DNA of 51,201 nt from Elusimicrobiota bacterium (lineage in GTDB: Bacteria > Elusimicrobiota > UBA5214 > JBBAAG01): contig JBBAAG010000011.1 of assembly GCA_041658405.1 (NCBI GenBank), positions 1 to 51,201 of the forward strand, in the 5' to 3' direction. A program made the position numbers and the translations under genes. The notes beneath the pieces were generated by a model. The model did not search any database. It had not been told where the DNA came from and saw only the letters and a program-made list of their open reading frames with translations. Shown piece after piece: positions 1 through 6,755 of the stretch. Positions within the stretch are counted from its first letter, which is position 1. Each line of letters begins with the position of its first letter.

Positions 1-2
1 CT

Positions 3-818
3 TTGCAGGACATACTTGCGCAGGATGTTACCGTGCTTACCTACGACCGTGCGGGGTATGGGTGGAGTTCCGCAGGAAAGTTTCCACGGACACCGGAACA
101 AGTGGCAGTTGAGCTTGATGAAATACTTAATACATTAAACCTTGCACCGCCGTATATCCTTGTTGGGCATTCAATCGGTGGGTTGTATGCGCGGCAGTAC
201 GCAATGATGGCACCTGGCAAAGTTGCAGCCTGCGTGTTTCTTGATCCTATGCCGGTGGAGAATAAACGGTTTGAACAGGAACTCGGGCCTGAACTATACC
301 GGCAATCAGGAGCGGATAAAACAGGGGCAATGAGTACGGGTAAATTTTTTGCGTCAACCGGGCTAGGGAGAGTATTAGCGCCGTTGATACAATCCGCGCC
401 GATGTTTGCCGGGTACAAAAAACTTGGGAAAAACGTATACCCTGTAATATACGAAAATATGGTAAGGGAAGAATCGTATCCCGCAATGCTGAGCGAGTAC
501 GTATCCGCGATGGATGATACACAACTGGGATTAGTCCGCGAAAAAAGTAGGTTCCCGGATATCCCTGTAGTCGTAGTGTATCACTCACCGGAACGCGTGG
601 TGGATGAAACTGTGCGCTGGGCTAAACTCACGAAGGAGGATGCTCAGAAAGTTGAAACGTTACGTGAAAAACTTACCCGGGAATACCTGGAATCAGGCAA
701 GAATAAGAATAAGCCGGAATGGGTTGTTATGTCAAACTCCGGGCATTATATGCACCTAGACGAACCTGGGGTTATTGCCGGGATTATAAAAAAGTGTGCT
801 GGGAAGGAGCGGAAATAG
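3..818 (+). CDS. alpha/beta hydrolase, 5' end outside the window
   Basis: Alpha/beta-hydrolase fold enzyme of unknown substrate. The visible part is 271 residues. It shows the nucleophile elbow GHSIGG (Ser about residue 57), a strand ending in FLDPMP, and a late His in NSGHYMHLDEP that fits the catalytic His. The segment before the elbow (TYDRAGYGWS) is typical of hydrolases related to haloalkane dehalogenases and epoxide hydrolases. The reading frame is open to the window edge, so the TTG at position 3 is probably not the real start; the N-terminal strands and the HG oxyanion motif should lie upstream. The stop is followed after four bases by a small Cys-rich gene on the same strand, so the two may be cotranscribed. 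Fold is certain; function cannot be told from sequence alone. Confidence 0.85.
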   Translation: MQDILAQDVTVLTYDRAGYGWSSAGKFPRTPEQVAVELDEILNTLNLAPPYILVGHSIGGLYARQYAMMAPGKVAACVFLDPMPVENKRFEQELGPELYRQSGADKTGAMSTGKFFASTGLGRVLAPLIQSAPMFAGYKKLGKNVYPVIYENMVREESYPAMLSEYVSAMDDTQLGLVREKSRFPDIPVVVVYHSPERVVDETVRWAKLTKEDAQKVETLREKLTREYLESGKNKNKPEWVVMSNSGHYMHLDEPGVIAGIIKKCAGKERK

Positions 819-822
819 TTTT

Positions 823-1020
823 ATGCCCAAGGAATGTAATGCTACCCGTAATAAGTCAAAGTGTAATTGTTCATACGAACCGTGCAGCAGAAAAGGTGTA
901 TGCTGCGAGTGTATTCAGTATCATCTTGCGATGGAGGAACTCCCGGCGTGTTGTTTTCCGGATGACGTTGAACGCACATATGACCGTTCTTTCTCAAGGT
1001 TTGTGAAGCTGCATAAATGA
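823..1020 (+). CDS. small Cys-rich DUF6485-type protein
   Basis: A 65-residue cytosolic-looking protein with nine Cys (5, 14, 16, 21, 27, 28, 30, 43, 44) and His34. The core pattern is CxC-x4-C-x5-CCxC-x3-H, followed by ELPACCF. This matches, from memory, the short DUF6485 family, whose function is unknown; the Cys spacing suggests metal binding (inference). ATG at 823 is chosen because the longer frame from 796 runs into the preceding hydrolase and the family starts close to the first Cys. The upstream GGAAGGAG at 801-808 is a good ribosome binding site, though its spacing is rather long. It lies four bases after the hydrolase stop. Confidence 0.8.
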   Translation: MPKECNATRNKSKCNCSYEPCSRKGVCCECIQYHLAMEELPACCFPDDVERTYDRSFSRFVKLHK

Positions 1021-1059
1021 CGTGTTTTAGAGTTGTTAAGTATTTAGGAAGATTGTTAG

Positions 1060-1464
1060 ATGAATAACGGGTTTAAAAGTAATGTCAGAATATTTGTGCA
1101 CTGGTTGATAGTAACAGCGTGGTGCGGGGTAATATTTTATCTTTCCAGTCGTAGCAGTATTGTTCCACAGTGGCATTTCTGGGACCAGGTATTGTCAATA
1201 ATCGGGCATTTTGGTGAGTACAGCATCCTTGCATTTTTGTTTTACCGCGCTGTAAATTTGTCGTTACCCGCCCTGAAAAACGTGTGGCCGTATTTTGTGT
1301 ATACATTAATATTTTGCGCAATCTACGCTGCGACGGATGAGTGGCACCAAAGTTTTGTGCCAACCCGTATAGCATCGGTGTTTGATTGGATGACGGATAT
1401 AGTCGGTACCGTATGCGGTACAGCAGTGGCTGTGTTAATATATAAGTTATATATTAGGGAGTAA
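1060..1464 (+). CDS. VanZ-like family integral membrane protein
   Basis: A 134-residue membrane protein with four predicted hydrophobic helices (about residues 12-30, 44-65, 75-92 and 108-130). VanZ-family signatures are visible: FYLSSRSS after the first helix, GHFGEYSILAFLFYRA in the second, and DEWHQSFVPTR before the last. VanZ in enterococci gives low-level teicoplanin resistance, but most chromosomal members have no known role. It ends directly against the next gene, whose ATG is four bases after this stop, so the two are probably cotranscribed and translationally coupled. Confidence 0.85.
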   Translation: MNNGFKSNVRIFVHWLIVTAWCGVIFYLSSRSSIVPQWHFWDQVLSIIGHFGEYSILAFLFYRAVNLSLPALKNVWPYFVYTLIFCAIYAATDEWHQSFVPTRIASVFDWMTDIVGTVCGTAVAVLIYKLYIRE

Positions 1465-1467
1465 TTG

Positions 1468-2412
1468 ATGAAACGGTGGCAATGGTACGCTCTGGGCGGG
1501 TTATACGTTCTTATGGTACTACTGATATATCTTGTCATCCATAACGTACGGTTTTATTTTGGGTACGGTAAGGAGTTGGAGTCTAAGAAACAGGTATGGG
1601 ATGCTGTGGAACAGTATGTCACCACCGCGGAAAAGTTTCCATCATCAACCGTTGCACCGGAAGCGCGGTACCGCGCAGCTGAACTTTTACGTGAGAAAGT
1701 TAAGGATTACGGCCTTGCATTGTACCAGTACGAACTTATCATCACGAGTTATCCCGAGTCAAAACACGCTAAACTTGCGGTAGGACAGCGTGAGTATTGT
1801 TACGATTTTATGCCGGTAGTGGCAGGGCATTTTTGGGCGGAAGGCGATTCTCAAACCGGTGGGCAAAACTATCGTGCGGAGATTGTTTCCGTTGGGAAGT
1901 CTAAGGTTGCTGGTCGTGATGTAGAAGTTTTACAACGCAAGGTCTTCGCCGGGAAACAGGTGGTGTCAAATACCAGGGAGTATTATTATTTTGAAGGTAA
2001 ATCGTTGGTACGGCATGATACTGCGAACCCGCAGACTGTTATGATACAACCGTTATTACTTGACACTCAATGGTTTGCGCGGCAGATGGGGCAGGAAGTG
2101 GTATTCACTGTTGTAGCGCGGGGGTTAAACATTACCGTTCGTGCGGGGACGTTTACTAAATGCGCGAAGATACGGCAGGAGTATAAATCATTACCCGGAT
2201 CATGGAGATACGATTACTATGCACCGGGTGTGGGGCGGATACTGACAACCACAGCAGCAGGGAAAATGCCGGAAACCAGGATGACAGAACTTCTTACCTA
2301 CCGTGTACCAAAGAAGGTTGTACGTGTGATCAAACCTGTGAAGAATAAAAGTGGAAAATCACAAACACATGTTAAAAAACCTGTAAAAAAGTCTGTAAAT
2401 AAAAAGAAGTAG
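1468..2412 (+). CDS. membrane-anchored TPR-like protein with Lys-rich tail
   Basis: A 314-residue protein. An N-terminal hydrophobic segment (about residues 5-26) acts as anchor or signal. Tetratricopeptide-like helices follow at roughly 35-110 (AVEQYVTTAEKFPSS, APEARYRAAELL, LALYQYELIITSYPES), resembling BamD/YbgF-type TPR proteins. A beta-rich region of about 170 residues comes next, and the last 35 residues are very Lys-rich (PVKKSVNKKK end). A TTG at 1465 is in frame, but the ATG at 1468 is the more likely start. It ends just before the promoter of the pilus operon, so it may be unrelated to the pilus. TadD of Tad systems is also a TPR protein, but I see no specific link. Confidence 0.7.
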   Translation: MKRWQWYALGGLYVLMVLLIYLVIHNVRFYFGYGKELESKKQVWDAVEQYVTTAEKFPSSTVAPEARYRAAELLREKVKDYGLALYQYELIITSYPESKHAKLAVGQREYCYDFMPVVAGHFWAEGDSQTGGQNYRAEIVSVGKSKVAGRDVEVLQRKVFAGKQVVSNTREYYYFEGKSLVRHDTANPQTVMIQPLLLDTQWFARQMGQEVVFTVVARGLNITVRAGTFTKCAKIRQEYKSLPGSWRYDYYAPGVGRILTTTAAGKMPETRMTELLTYRVPKKVVRVIKPVKNKSGKSQTHVKKPVKKSVNKKK

Positions 2413-2413
2413 G

Positions 2414-2442
2414 TTGACTTCTTCATTAGATAAAATTAAAAT
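2414..2442 (+). promoter_or_regulatory. sigma-70-type promoter of the Tad/Flp operon
   Basis: TTGACT at 2414-2419, a 17-base spacer, then TAAAAT at 2437-2442. This lies in the only real gap before the pilus genes. The first start codon is at 2504, which leaves a leader of about 55 bases. Match judged by eye. Confidence 0.6.
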
Positions 2443-2503
2443 TTAGTTTGTTGAATTCGATATTAATATTCGTAATTGGGTTGGGTGAAGGAAAGATTCT
2501 GGT

Positions 2504-3019
2504 ATGGGTGAACAATTGGGTGATCACGGGCAAGCATTAGTAGAAACACTGTTCTGCAGTATAATCCTTACATACGCCGTTCTGGCGGTATTACAAATAC
2601 TTATTTCCGGGATAAATGTTTTTATCACTACCGATGCGGGGGTTTCGTATACCCGCTGTGTGGCGGTACGTACTGATATGTCCGGGGTTAATTCGCTTCC
2701 GGTTCTTGCGTTACTAAAACTTCCACGTAATGTTATACCCGTAAGTTTAAACTCCGTGGAACAGCAGTGCGGGTATGGTGATAAAACTGTTAAACTCGTG
2801 AATACCGAGATTAAGTACCTTGAGTGGCAGCCGGTACCTTTTATGCGGGCGCCTGTGGTACCTCCGGAAGCTGCGTTCTTATTTCCTAAAACTTACGGCC
2901 TAACCGGTGAAAATGTTGCGTCAATTCCTGTAACACTTAATATTTTGAAATATTCTATGGTGATGCCTTACGAACAAAAGTATTTTGCGGGGACAGAAAA
3001 ACGGGAAGTAAATGAATAA
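2504..3019 (+). CDS. TadE-like minor pilin / pseudopilin
   Basis: A 171-residue protein with the TadE plan: a short polar leader with GDHGQALVE, one hydrophobic helix (about residues 13-37), then a globular extracytoplasmic part. G-Q-A-x-x-E before the helix matches the prepilin-peptidase site of TadE/TadF pseudopilins, with Glu at +5 after the Gly. It would be an inner-membrane or minor pilus subunit. ATG at 2504 is preceded by AAGGA at 2488-2492. Its end overlaps the next start by eight bases, which implies translational coupling. First gene of the operon behind the promoter at 2414-2442. Confidence 0.75.
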   Translation: MGEQLGDHGQALVETLFCSIILTYAVLAVLQILISGINVFITTDAGVSYTRCVAVRTDMSGVNSLPVLALLKLPRNVIPVSLNSVEQQCGYGDKTVKLVNTEIKYLEWQPVPFMRAPVVPPEAAFLFPKTYGLTGENVASIPVTLNILKYSMVMPYEQKYFAGTEKREVNE

Positions 3020-3827
3020 TAAAAGAATGTATACCCGCGGGCAAATCTTACCGTATTTTATAGCACTGTTTCTTGCGGGATTTATTATGTTTGCATTAAT
3101 GGTAAACCTTGGAATTGTATTGGTTGAACGCGTAAAACTTCAATCCGCAGCGGATGCTGTTGCTCAAAGTGTTGCGTGTATACGTGCGCGTGCATTGAAT
3201 ATGCTTGGGATGAATAACGCTATGCTTGGGTTGGTGCTTACACACACAAATTTCGCGTGGGTGCCGGGTCTTACCTGTTACGATACTGCCGGAATTGTTG
3301 AGGCGTTAGCGGGGAATACTGAATTAATCCAGCGGGGGTACGGAGAGGCGTATCCGTTACTTGTAGCGGAAGATATTGCGAAACGTAACGGTGCGGAAAG
3401 TGTTTTTATTGACCCGTTTTCTGTGTTATTAGGGTTCGCTCCAAGGAAAGAACGGGTTGTTACGTTCTGGAGTACGGGTAATCTTTTTGGGGTAACGATA
3501 CCGATGTTGCCGATGATACAAAAGAAGGTAAAAACTTTTCTCGTATGGCCATCTAAACCTTCCTCCGGGGGTAATCATACGGTAAAAGTGTATTTAACTA
3601 AAACTATACCTCCGGAAAAGTTGTTGTTCGGGTCTAAGTTTATGCCGGAAGGGAAGGTGACGCTTAACGCTGTAGCTGCAGCTAGGGTGTATAACCGTGA
3701 CGGTAAAATGTTTCTTACTGACAATAACTCATGGGGTGTAGTGCATACCTGGGAATATATGAAAGCAATGCTTGGCGGGTGGGATGCGCAAATCGTTCCC
3801 GTTAGCATCCCGCTGGTGATGCATTGA
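3012..3827 (+). CDS. TadG-like pilus assembly protein
   Basis: A 271-residue protein beginning with a short basic leader, RGQILP, and a hydrophobic helix (about residues 12-34), followed by VERVKLQSAADAVAQSVA. That Q-x-A-A-D-A-x-A pattern after the helix is typical of TadG/TadE-like proteins of Flp pilus loci. The remaining 220 residues are extracytoplasmic and beta-rich with no domain I recognise; no von Willebrand A domain is evident, unlike longer TadG proteins. It overlaps TadE upstream by eight bases and shares a TGATG stop/start with the next gene. Confidence 0.7.
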   Translation: MNNKRMYTRGQILPYFIALFLAGFIMFALMVNLGIVLVERVKLQSAADAVAQSVACIRARALNMLGMNNAMLGLVLTHTNFAWVPGLTCYDTAGIVEALAGNTELIQRGYGEAYPLLVAEDIAKRNGAESVFIDPFSVLLGFAPRKERVVTFWSTGNLFGVTIPMLPMIQKKVKTFLVWPSKPSSGGNHTVKVYLTKTIPPEKLLFGSKFMPEGKVTLNAVAAARVYNRDGKMFLTDNNSWGVVHTWEYMKAMLGGWDAQIVPVSIPLVMH

Positions 3828-4237
3828 TGAAAAAACACGGGGGTCAGGCAATAATTGAACTATTAACAATATTACCGTTGATAGTATTACTCGCATACGC
3901 AGGGACGGGGTTTATCACCTGGATTACCACTGAGGTAAGGTTAATCTTACTCACACGGGATGCTGGGTTTATGATAGTCCACGGCAATTTGGAGGATAAG
4001 GAACTTAAGAATTTTGTTAATAACGGTTCTGCTGAATCACAGGTCGTGCAATTGAATATTGCTCGTGGTGATGGACTGACCGCGCCTGTGGAGGTTGAAT
4101 GTTCCCGTGAACTATTATTCGGTGCCTGGACACAGTATGTTCCTGGTTTTGCCGGGAAGTGGAGGTTGAACCATAAGTTTGTGGTGTACGACGATACATG
4201 GATGATATATCCGTGCAGCGGATATTCACGGTCGTGA
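3827..4237 (+). CDS. TadE-like minor pilin / pseudopilin (second copy)
   Basis: A 136-residue protein starting MKKHGGQAIIELLTILPL: a short basic leader, a Gly-Gly-Gln cleavage site, Glu at +5, then a hydrophobic helix to about residue 30. The soluble tail is about 105 residues and contains two Cys (visible in VECSRE and YPCSGYS), which could form a disulphide in the periplasm (inference). Together with 2504-3019 this gives two TadE-type proteins flanking a TadG-like protein, the usual makeup of a Tad minor-pilin complex. The start is the ATG that overlaps the previous stop. Confidence 0.75.
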   Translation: MKKHGGQAIIELLTILPLIVLLAYAGTGFITWITTEVRLILLTRDAGFMIVHGNLEDKELKNFVNNGSAESQVVQLNIARGDGLTAPVEVECSRELLFGAWTQYVPGFAGKWRLNHKFVVYDDTWMIYPCSGYSRS

Positions 4238-4284
4238 AGACGTTGATTATTCAGTGACAAATAAAGAGGGAGGGGAATAGCGTT

Positions 4285-4548
4285 ATGGGTGAGAAGAATG
4301 TTTGTATTGGTATGAAGGCAAAGAATGGGTATAACGAAAAAGGGCAGACGATGGTGGAGTACGTGTTAATCATCGCGTTGATTGCGATTGCATTGATCGC
4401 GTCAATAAAACTTTTTGGTAAGAATGTTCATAAATCCTACAAAGCTGCTTCCGATAAAGTTGAGGATACCGTCGGGGTGTCGTATTACAATAGCCGGCAG
4501 CAGGCTGATAGTACCGCCGATGCACAAGTATCGCCAACAGGTGAGTGA
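4285..4548 (+). CDS. Flp-type (type IVb) prepilin, short form
   Basis: An 87-residue protein with the Flp prepilin motif: leader ending EKG, then QTMVEYVLIIALIAIALIA, with Glu-Tyr at +5/+6 and a hydrophobic assembly helix. The leader is fairly long (20 residues). The mature form is about 67 residues and ends in a Gln/Ser/Ala-rich hydrophilic tail. Flp pilins polymerise into thin adhesive pili after cleavage by a prepilin peptidase (TadV/CpaA type), which is not in this window. The purine-rich GAGGGAGGGG at about 4266-4275 is the ribosome binding site. The stop overlaps a GTG of the next frame. Confidence 0.9.
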   Translation: MGEKNVCIGMKAKNGYNEKGQTMVEYVLIIALIAIALIASIKLFGKNVHKSYKAASDKVEDTVGVSYYNSRQQADSTADAQVSPTGE

Positions 4549-4589
4549 ACTTAACAAAAGAAAAAAGGTTTGAGAGGGTTGGTGTGTAT

Positions 4590-5114
4590 ATGAACAATAA
4601 AGGGCAAACTACGACAGAGTATGTGTTATTGATAGGCCTTATCGCAATTGCATTAATCGCGTCATTACGTATGTTCGGGCAGTCGGTCAACCGCGCGTTT
4701 ATCGCTGCGGGGAATAAGGTTGCGGAAGTTACTAACGCAGCGCCTGTGCAGCAACAGGAGGGGGTAAGTTCTGGTAGTACCGGTACTGGTAATAGTACTA
4801 CGGATGTGTTTAGTCAGCAGGATTCAGTTGAGGTACAAGAAGATAATAGTTTTGAGATGGATAGTTTTGATGGTTTAGTGGGTAACAATTTTCTTGGCGG
4901 GACTCAACAGGGTGTTGTGCAGCAGCAGCCACAGCAACAGCAGCAACCACAATCACAACAACAGGTGGCGGTACCGCAGCAACCGCAGCAGCAGGTGACA
5001 CAGGCGCAGTCGACACAGGAACAATTGCAGGGGCAGTATCAGCAGTATCAGGATTATTATAACCAGGGACAGCAGGTGTATAACCAGGTGAAAGGATTAT
5101 TCGGTGGGGAATAA
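4590..5114 (+). CDS. Flp-type prepilin with long Gln-rich tail
   Basis: A 174-residue protein with a minimal leader MNNKG, then QTTTEYVLLIGLIAIALIA, so a perfect type IVb prepilin start. Instead of the usual 50-80 residues it carries about 140 more. These are a Ser/Thr/Asn-rich linker (about residues 55-105) and a segment from about residue 107 made largely of Gln with Pro, Val and Ser, ending in QYQQYQDYYNQGQQVYNQ. The tail is low complexity and encoded by CAG/CAA-rich DNA (about 4907-5085). ATG at 4590 is preferred over the GTG at 4545 because it gives the classical short leader. It overlaps cpaB by 11 bases. It could be a major pilin with a surface-exposed sticky tail; the tail's role is unknown. 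Confidence 0.85.
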   Translation: MNNKGQTTTEYVLLIGLIAIALIASLRMFGQSVNRAFIAAGNKVAEVTNAAPVQQQEGVSSGSTGTGNSTTDVFSQQDSVEVQEDNSFEMDSFDGLVGNNFLGGTQQGVVQQQPQQQQQPQSQQQVAVPQQPQQQVTQAQSTQEQLQGQYQQYQDYYNQGQQVYNQVKGLFGGE

Positions 5115-5925
5115 GAAACGGGTAGCTATAGGGCTGGTGCTTGGCTTGTTAAGCGTGGTGCTGCTTAACTTTTACTTATCGTCGGTAGAGAAAAGGTTTA
5201 AGGTAACCGGTAAAACCGGTACGGTATATGTTGCAAAAAAGTATATTCCCGCAAATACGGTGGTAACCAGTCAATTAGTTGAACCTAGGGTGGTGCCGTT
5301 ACAGTTCGTGCAGCCTGGTGCGTTGAAACCCGGGGTAACACTCAAAACTTTAGCTGGGAGGGATGTATATATTACAGCGGTACCTATTGCAAAGAGTGAA
5401 CAGGTGGTATATACCAAACTTGTTATGGGAAATATTAAAACCGGCCTTGCGGCGTATATACCCGTGGGTTATCGTGCGGTAACGGTTCCTGTGGATGAGG
5501 TTTCAAGTGTAGCAAATCTTATCCGCCCGGGTGATTGGGTGGATATTTATGCGTCGATAGATTATGCGCAAAATGGCCTTTCCCGCGGGAAGGAAGTGTT
5601 GATGTTTCAGAAAGTAAGGGTTATCGCTGTGGGTAAACGGTTTGGTATTGGAAATAATAATGATACTAATCTTGAAGGGTATGGTACTGTAACATTTGCG
5701 ATGACACCCGTTGACGCTGCGCGTATAGCGTATACGCATACCCGCGCGGTGCTGACTCTGGTATTGCGTAGTAATGCAGATGATGAAGTTGTGGAAGTAC
5801 CCGAGGTTACGATGTTGTCGTTATTGACGGAGAATAATGCGGAGTTAATTCAGCCGGTAAAGTCTAAAGTGCCAATATTCCTGCGTGGGATGGAGAAACA
5901 GTTGGAGACTCAGCTTGGGAAGTAA
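5104..5925 (+). CDS. cpaB: CpaB/RcpC Flp pilus assembly protein (SAF domain)
   Basis: A 273-residue protein with an N-terminal membrane segment (about residues 6-24) and an SAF-type domain (about 42-110, from VYVAKKYIPANTVVTSQLVE). A conserved CpaB region follows, containing YRAVTVPVDEVS and LIRPGDWVDIYA (about 125-155). CpaB/RcpC is a periplasmic partner of the secretin in Tad systems and may contact peptidoglycan or pilus subunits. The GTG start lies inside the pilin gene (11-base overlap), suggesting coupling. Length and order (pilin, cpaB, secretin) are typical of tad/cpa loci. Confidence 0.9.
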   Translation: MGNKKRVAIGLVLGLLSVVLLNFYLSSVEKRFKVTGKTGTVYVAKKYIPANTVVTSQLVEPRVVPLQFVQPGALKPGVTLKTLAGRDVYITAVPIAKSEQVVYTKLVMGNIKTGLAAYIPVGYRAVTVPVDEVSSVANLIRPGDWVDIYASIDYAQNGLSRGKEVLMFQKVRVIAVGKRFGIGNNNDTNLEGYGTVTFAMTPVDAARIAYTHTRAVLTLVLRSNADDEVVEVPEVTMLSLLTENNAELIQPVKSKVPIFLRGMEKQLETQLGK

Positions 5926-5954
5926 ATGACGGAAGAAGTGTTTTAGGGGGTAGG

Positions 5955-6737
5955 GTGAATAGTTGGTTTAAGTTGATAATAACACTTATGGTACTATCTG
6001 TGAATTGTAGCTATGCAAACATAACTTTTGCACAGGAACGCGGGGTTAGTAGTATTACCGCTGCAACACATACGGTAACGCTGGTGCAGTTATCCGTGCA
6101 GGTAGTGGAAGTACGGGTGAGTGATATTAAGAAGTACGGGCTTGAGTTTGGGAATAGTTTTGTGTTCACTGAAAAAGCCATACCAGCGGTGTTTACCCTC
6201 GGGGATATCGCAAGGGTTACACAGTTGCAGGCTACGCTCAACCTTCTTGCGCAACAGGGGCGTGCGAAAGTTTTGGCTAACCCCACATTAGTAGTGATGC
6301 CTAACCGCTCAGCGGAAGTGCGTATCGGCGGGGAGATACCTTTTATCATAACACAGGCACTGGGACAGTCGGTGGTTGAGTGGAAACCTTATGGTATTGT
6401 TTTGGAAGTAAGCCCTGTGGTGGACTACGAAAAAGGTGTTGTTACCACATCAATCCGTACAATGTTAAGTTCACCGGATTACGGTAATGCTGTGCGTATC
6501 AACGGAGCAGTGTATCCTGTCCTCAACACGCGTGAAGCACGGACTGTTGTGCAGGTACATGCAGGGAGTACCGTTGTGATTGCCGGGTTACGCCATGCGG
6601 TGGATACAAAACAGGATTCCGGTGTACCGCTTCTAGGGCAATTACCGTTAGTGGGGTATTTGTTTAAAACACGTGATGCAAGGAAGGAAGATACGGAGGT
6701 TACTATTTTTGTAACACCGTCTTTACTAAAAAACTGA
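5955..6737 (+). CDS. minimal secretin (CpaC/RcpA-like)
   Basis: A 260-residue protein: signal peptide (about 1-27, ending around FAQE), one short N domain (VQVVEVRVSDIKKYGLEFG), then the secretin core. Core signatures are AKVLANPTLVVMPNRSAEVRIGG-type sequence (about 110-135), EWKPYGIVLEVSPVV, and the C-terminal GVPLLGQLPLVGYLFKTR with VTIFVTPSLL. CpaC/RcpA proteins are commonly 400-550 residues with a longer periplasmic N region and often a BON-like domain; most of that is missing. It should still be able to form the outer-membrane channel of the pilus. GTG start with AGGGGGTAGG at 5945-5954 immediately upstream. Family certain; assignment to the Tad pilus comes from context. Confidence 0.88.
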   Translation: MNSWFKLIITLMVLSVNCSYANITFAQERGVSSITAATHTVTLVQLSVQVVEVRVSDIKKYGLEFGNSFVFTEKAIPAVFTLGDIARVTQLQATLNLLAQQGRAKVLANPTLVVMPNRSAEVRIGGEIPFIITQALGQSVVEWKPYGIVLEVSPVVDYEKGVVTTSIRTMLSSPDYGNAVRINGAVYPVLNTREARTVVQVHAGSTVVIAGLRHAVDTKQDSGVPLLGQLPLVGYLFKTRDARKEDTEVTIFVTPSLLKN

Positions 6738-6755
6738 TGGGGTATTGTTGAGTTT

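Noticed and set aside
719..1006. Frame of 95 codons overlapping the hydrolase end and the Cys-rich gene
   Set aside because: Different frame from two well-supported genes; no start signal.
4810..5016. Minus-strand Ala/Val-rich frame
   Set aside because: Shadow of the CAG/CAA repeats of the long pilin gene.
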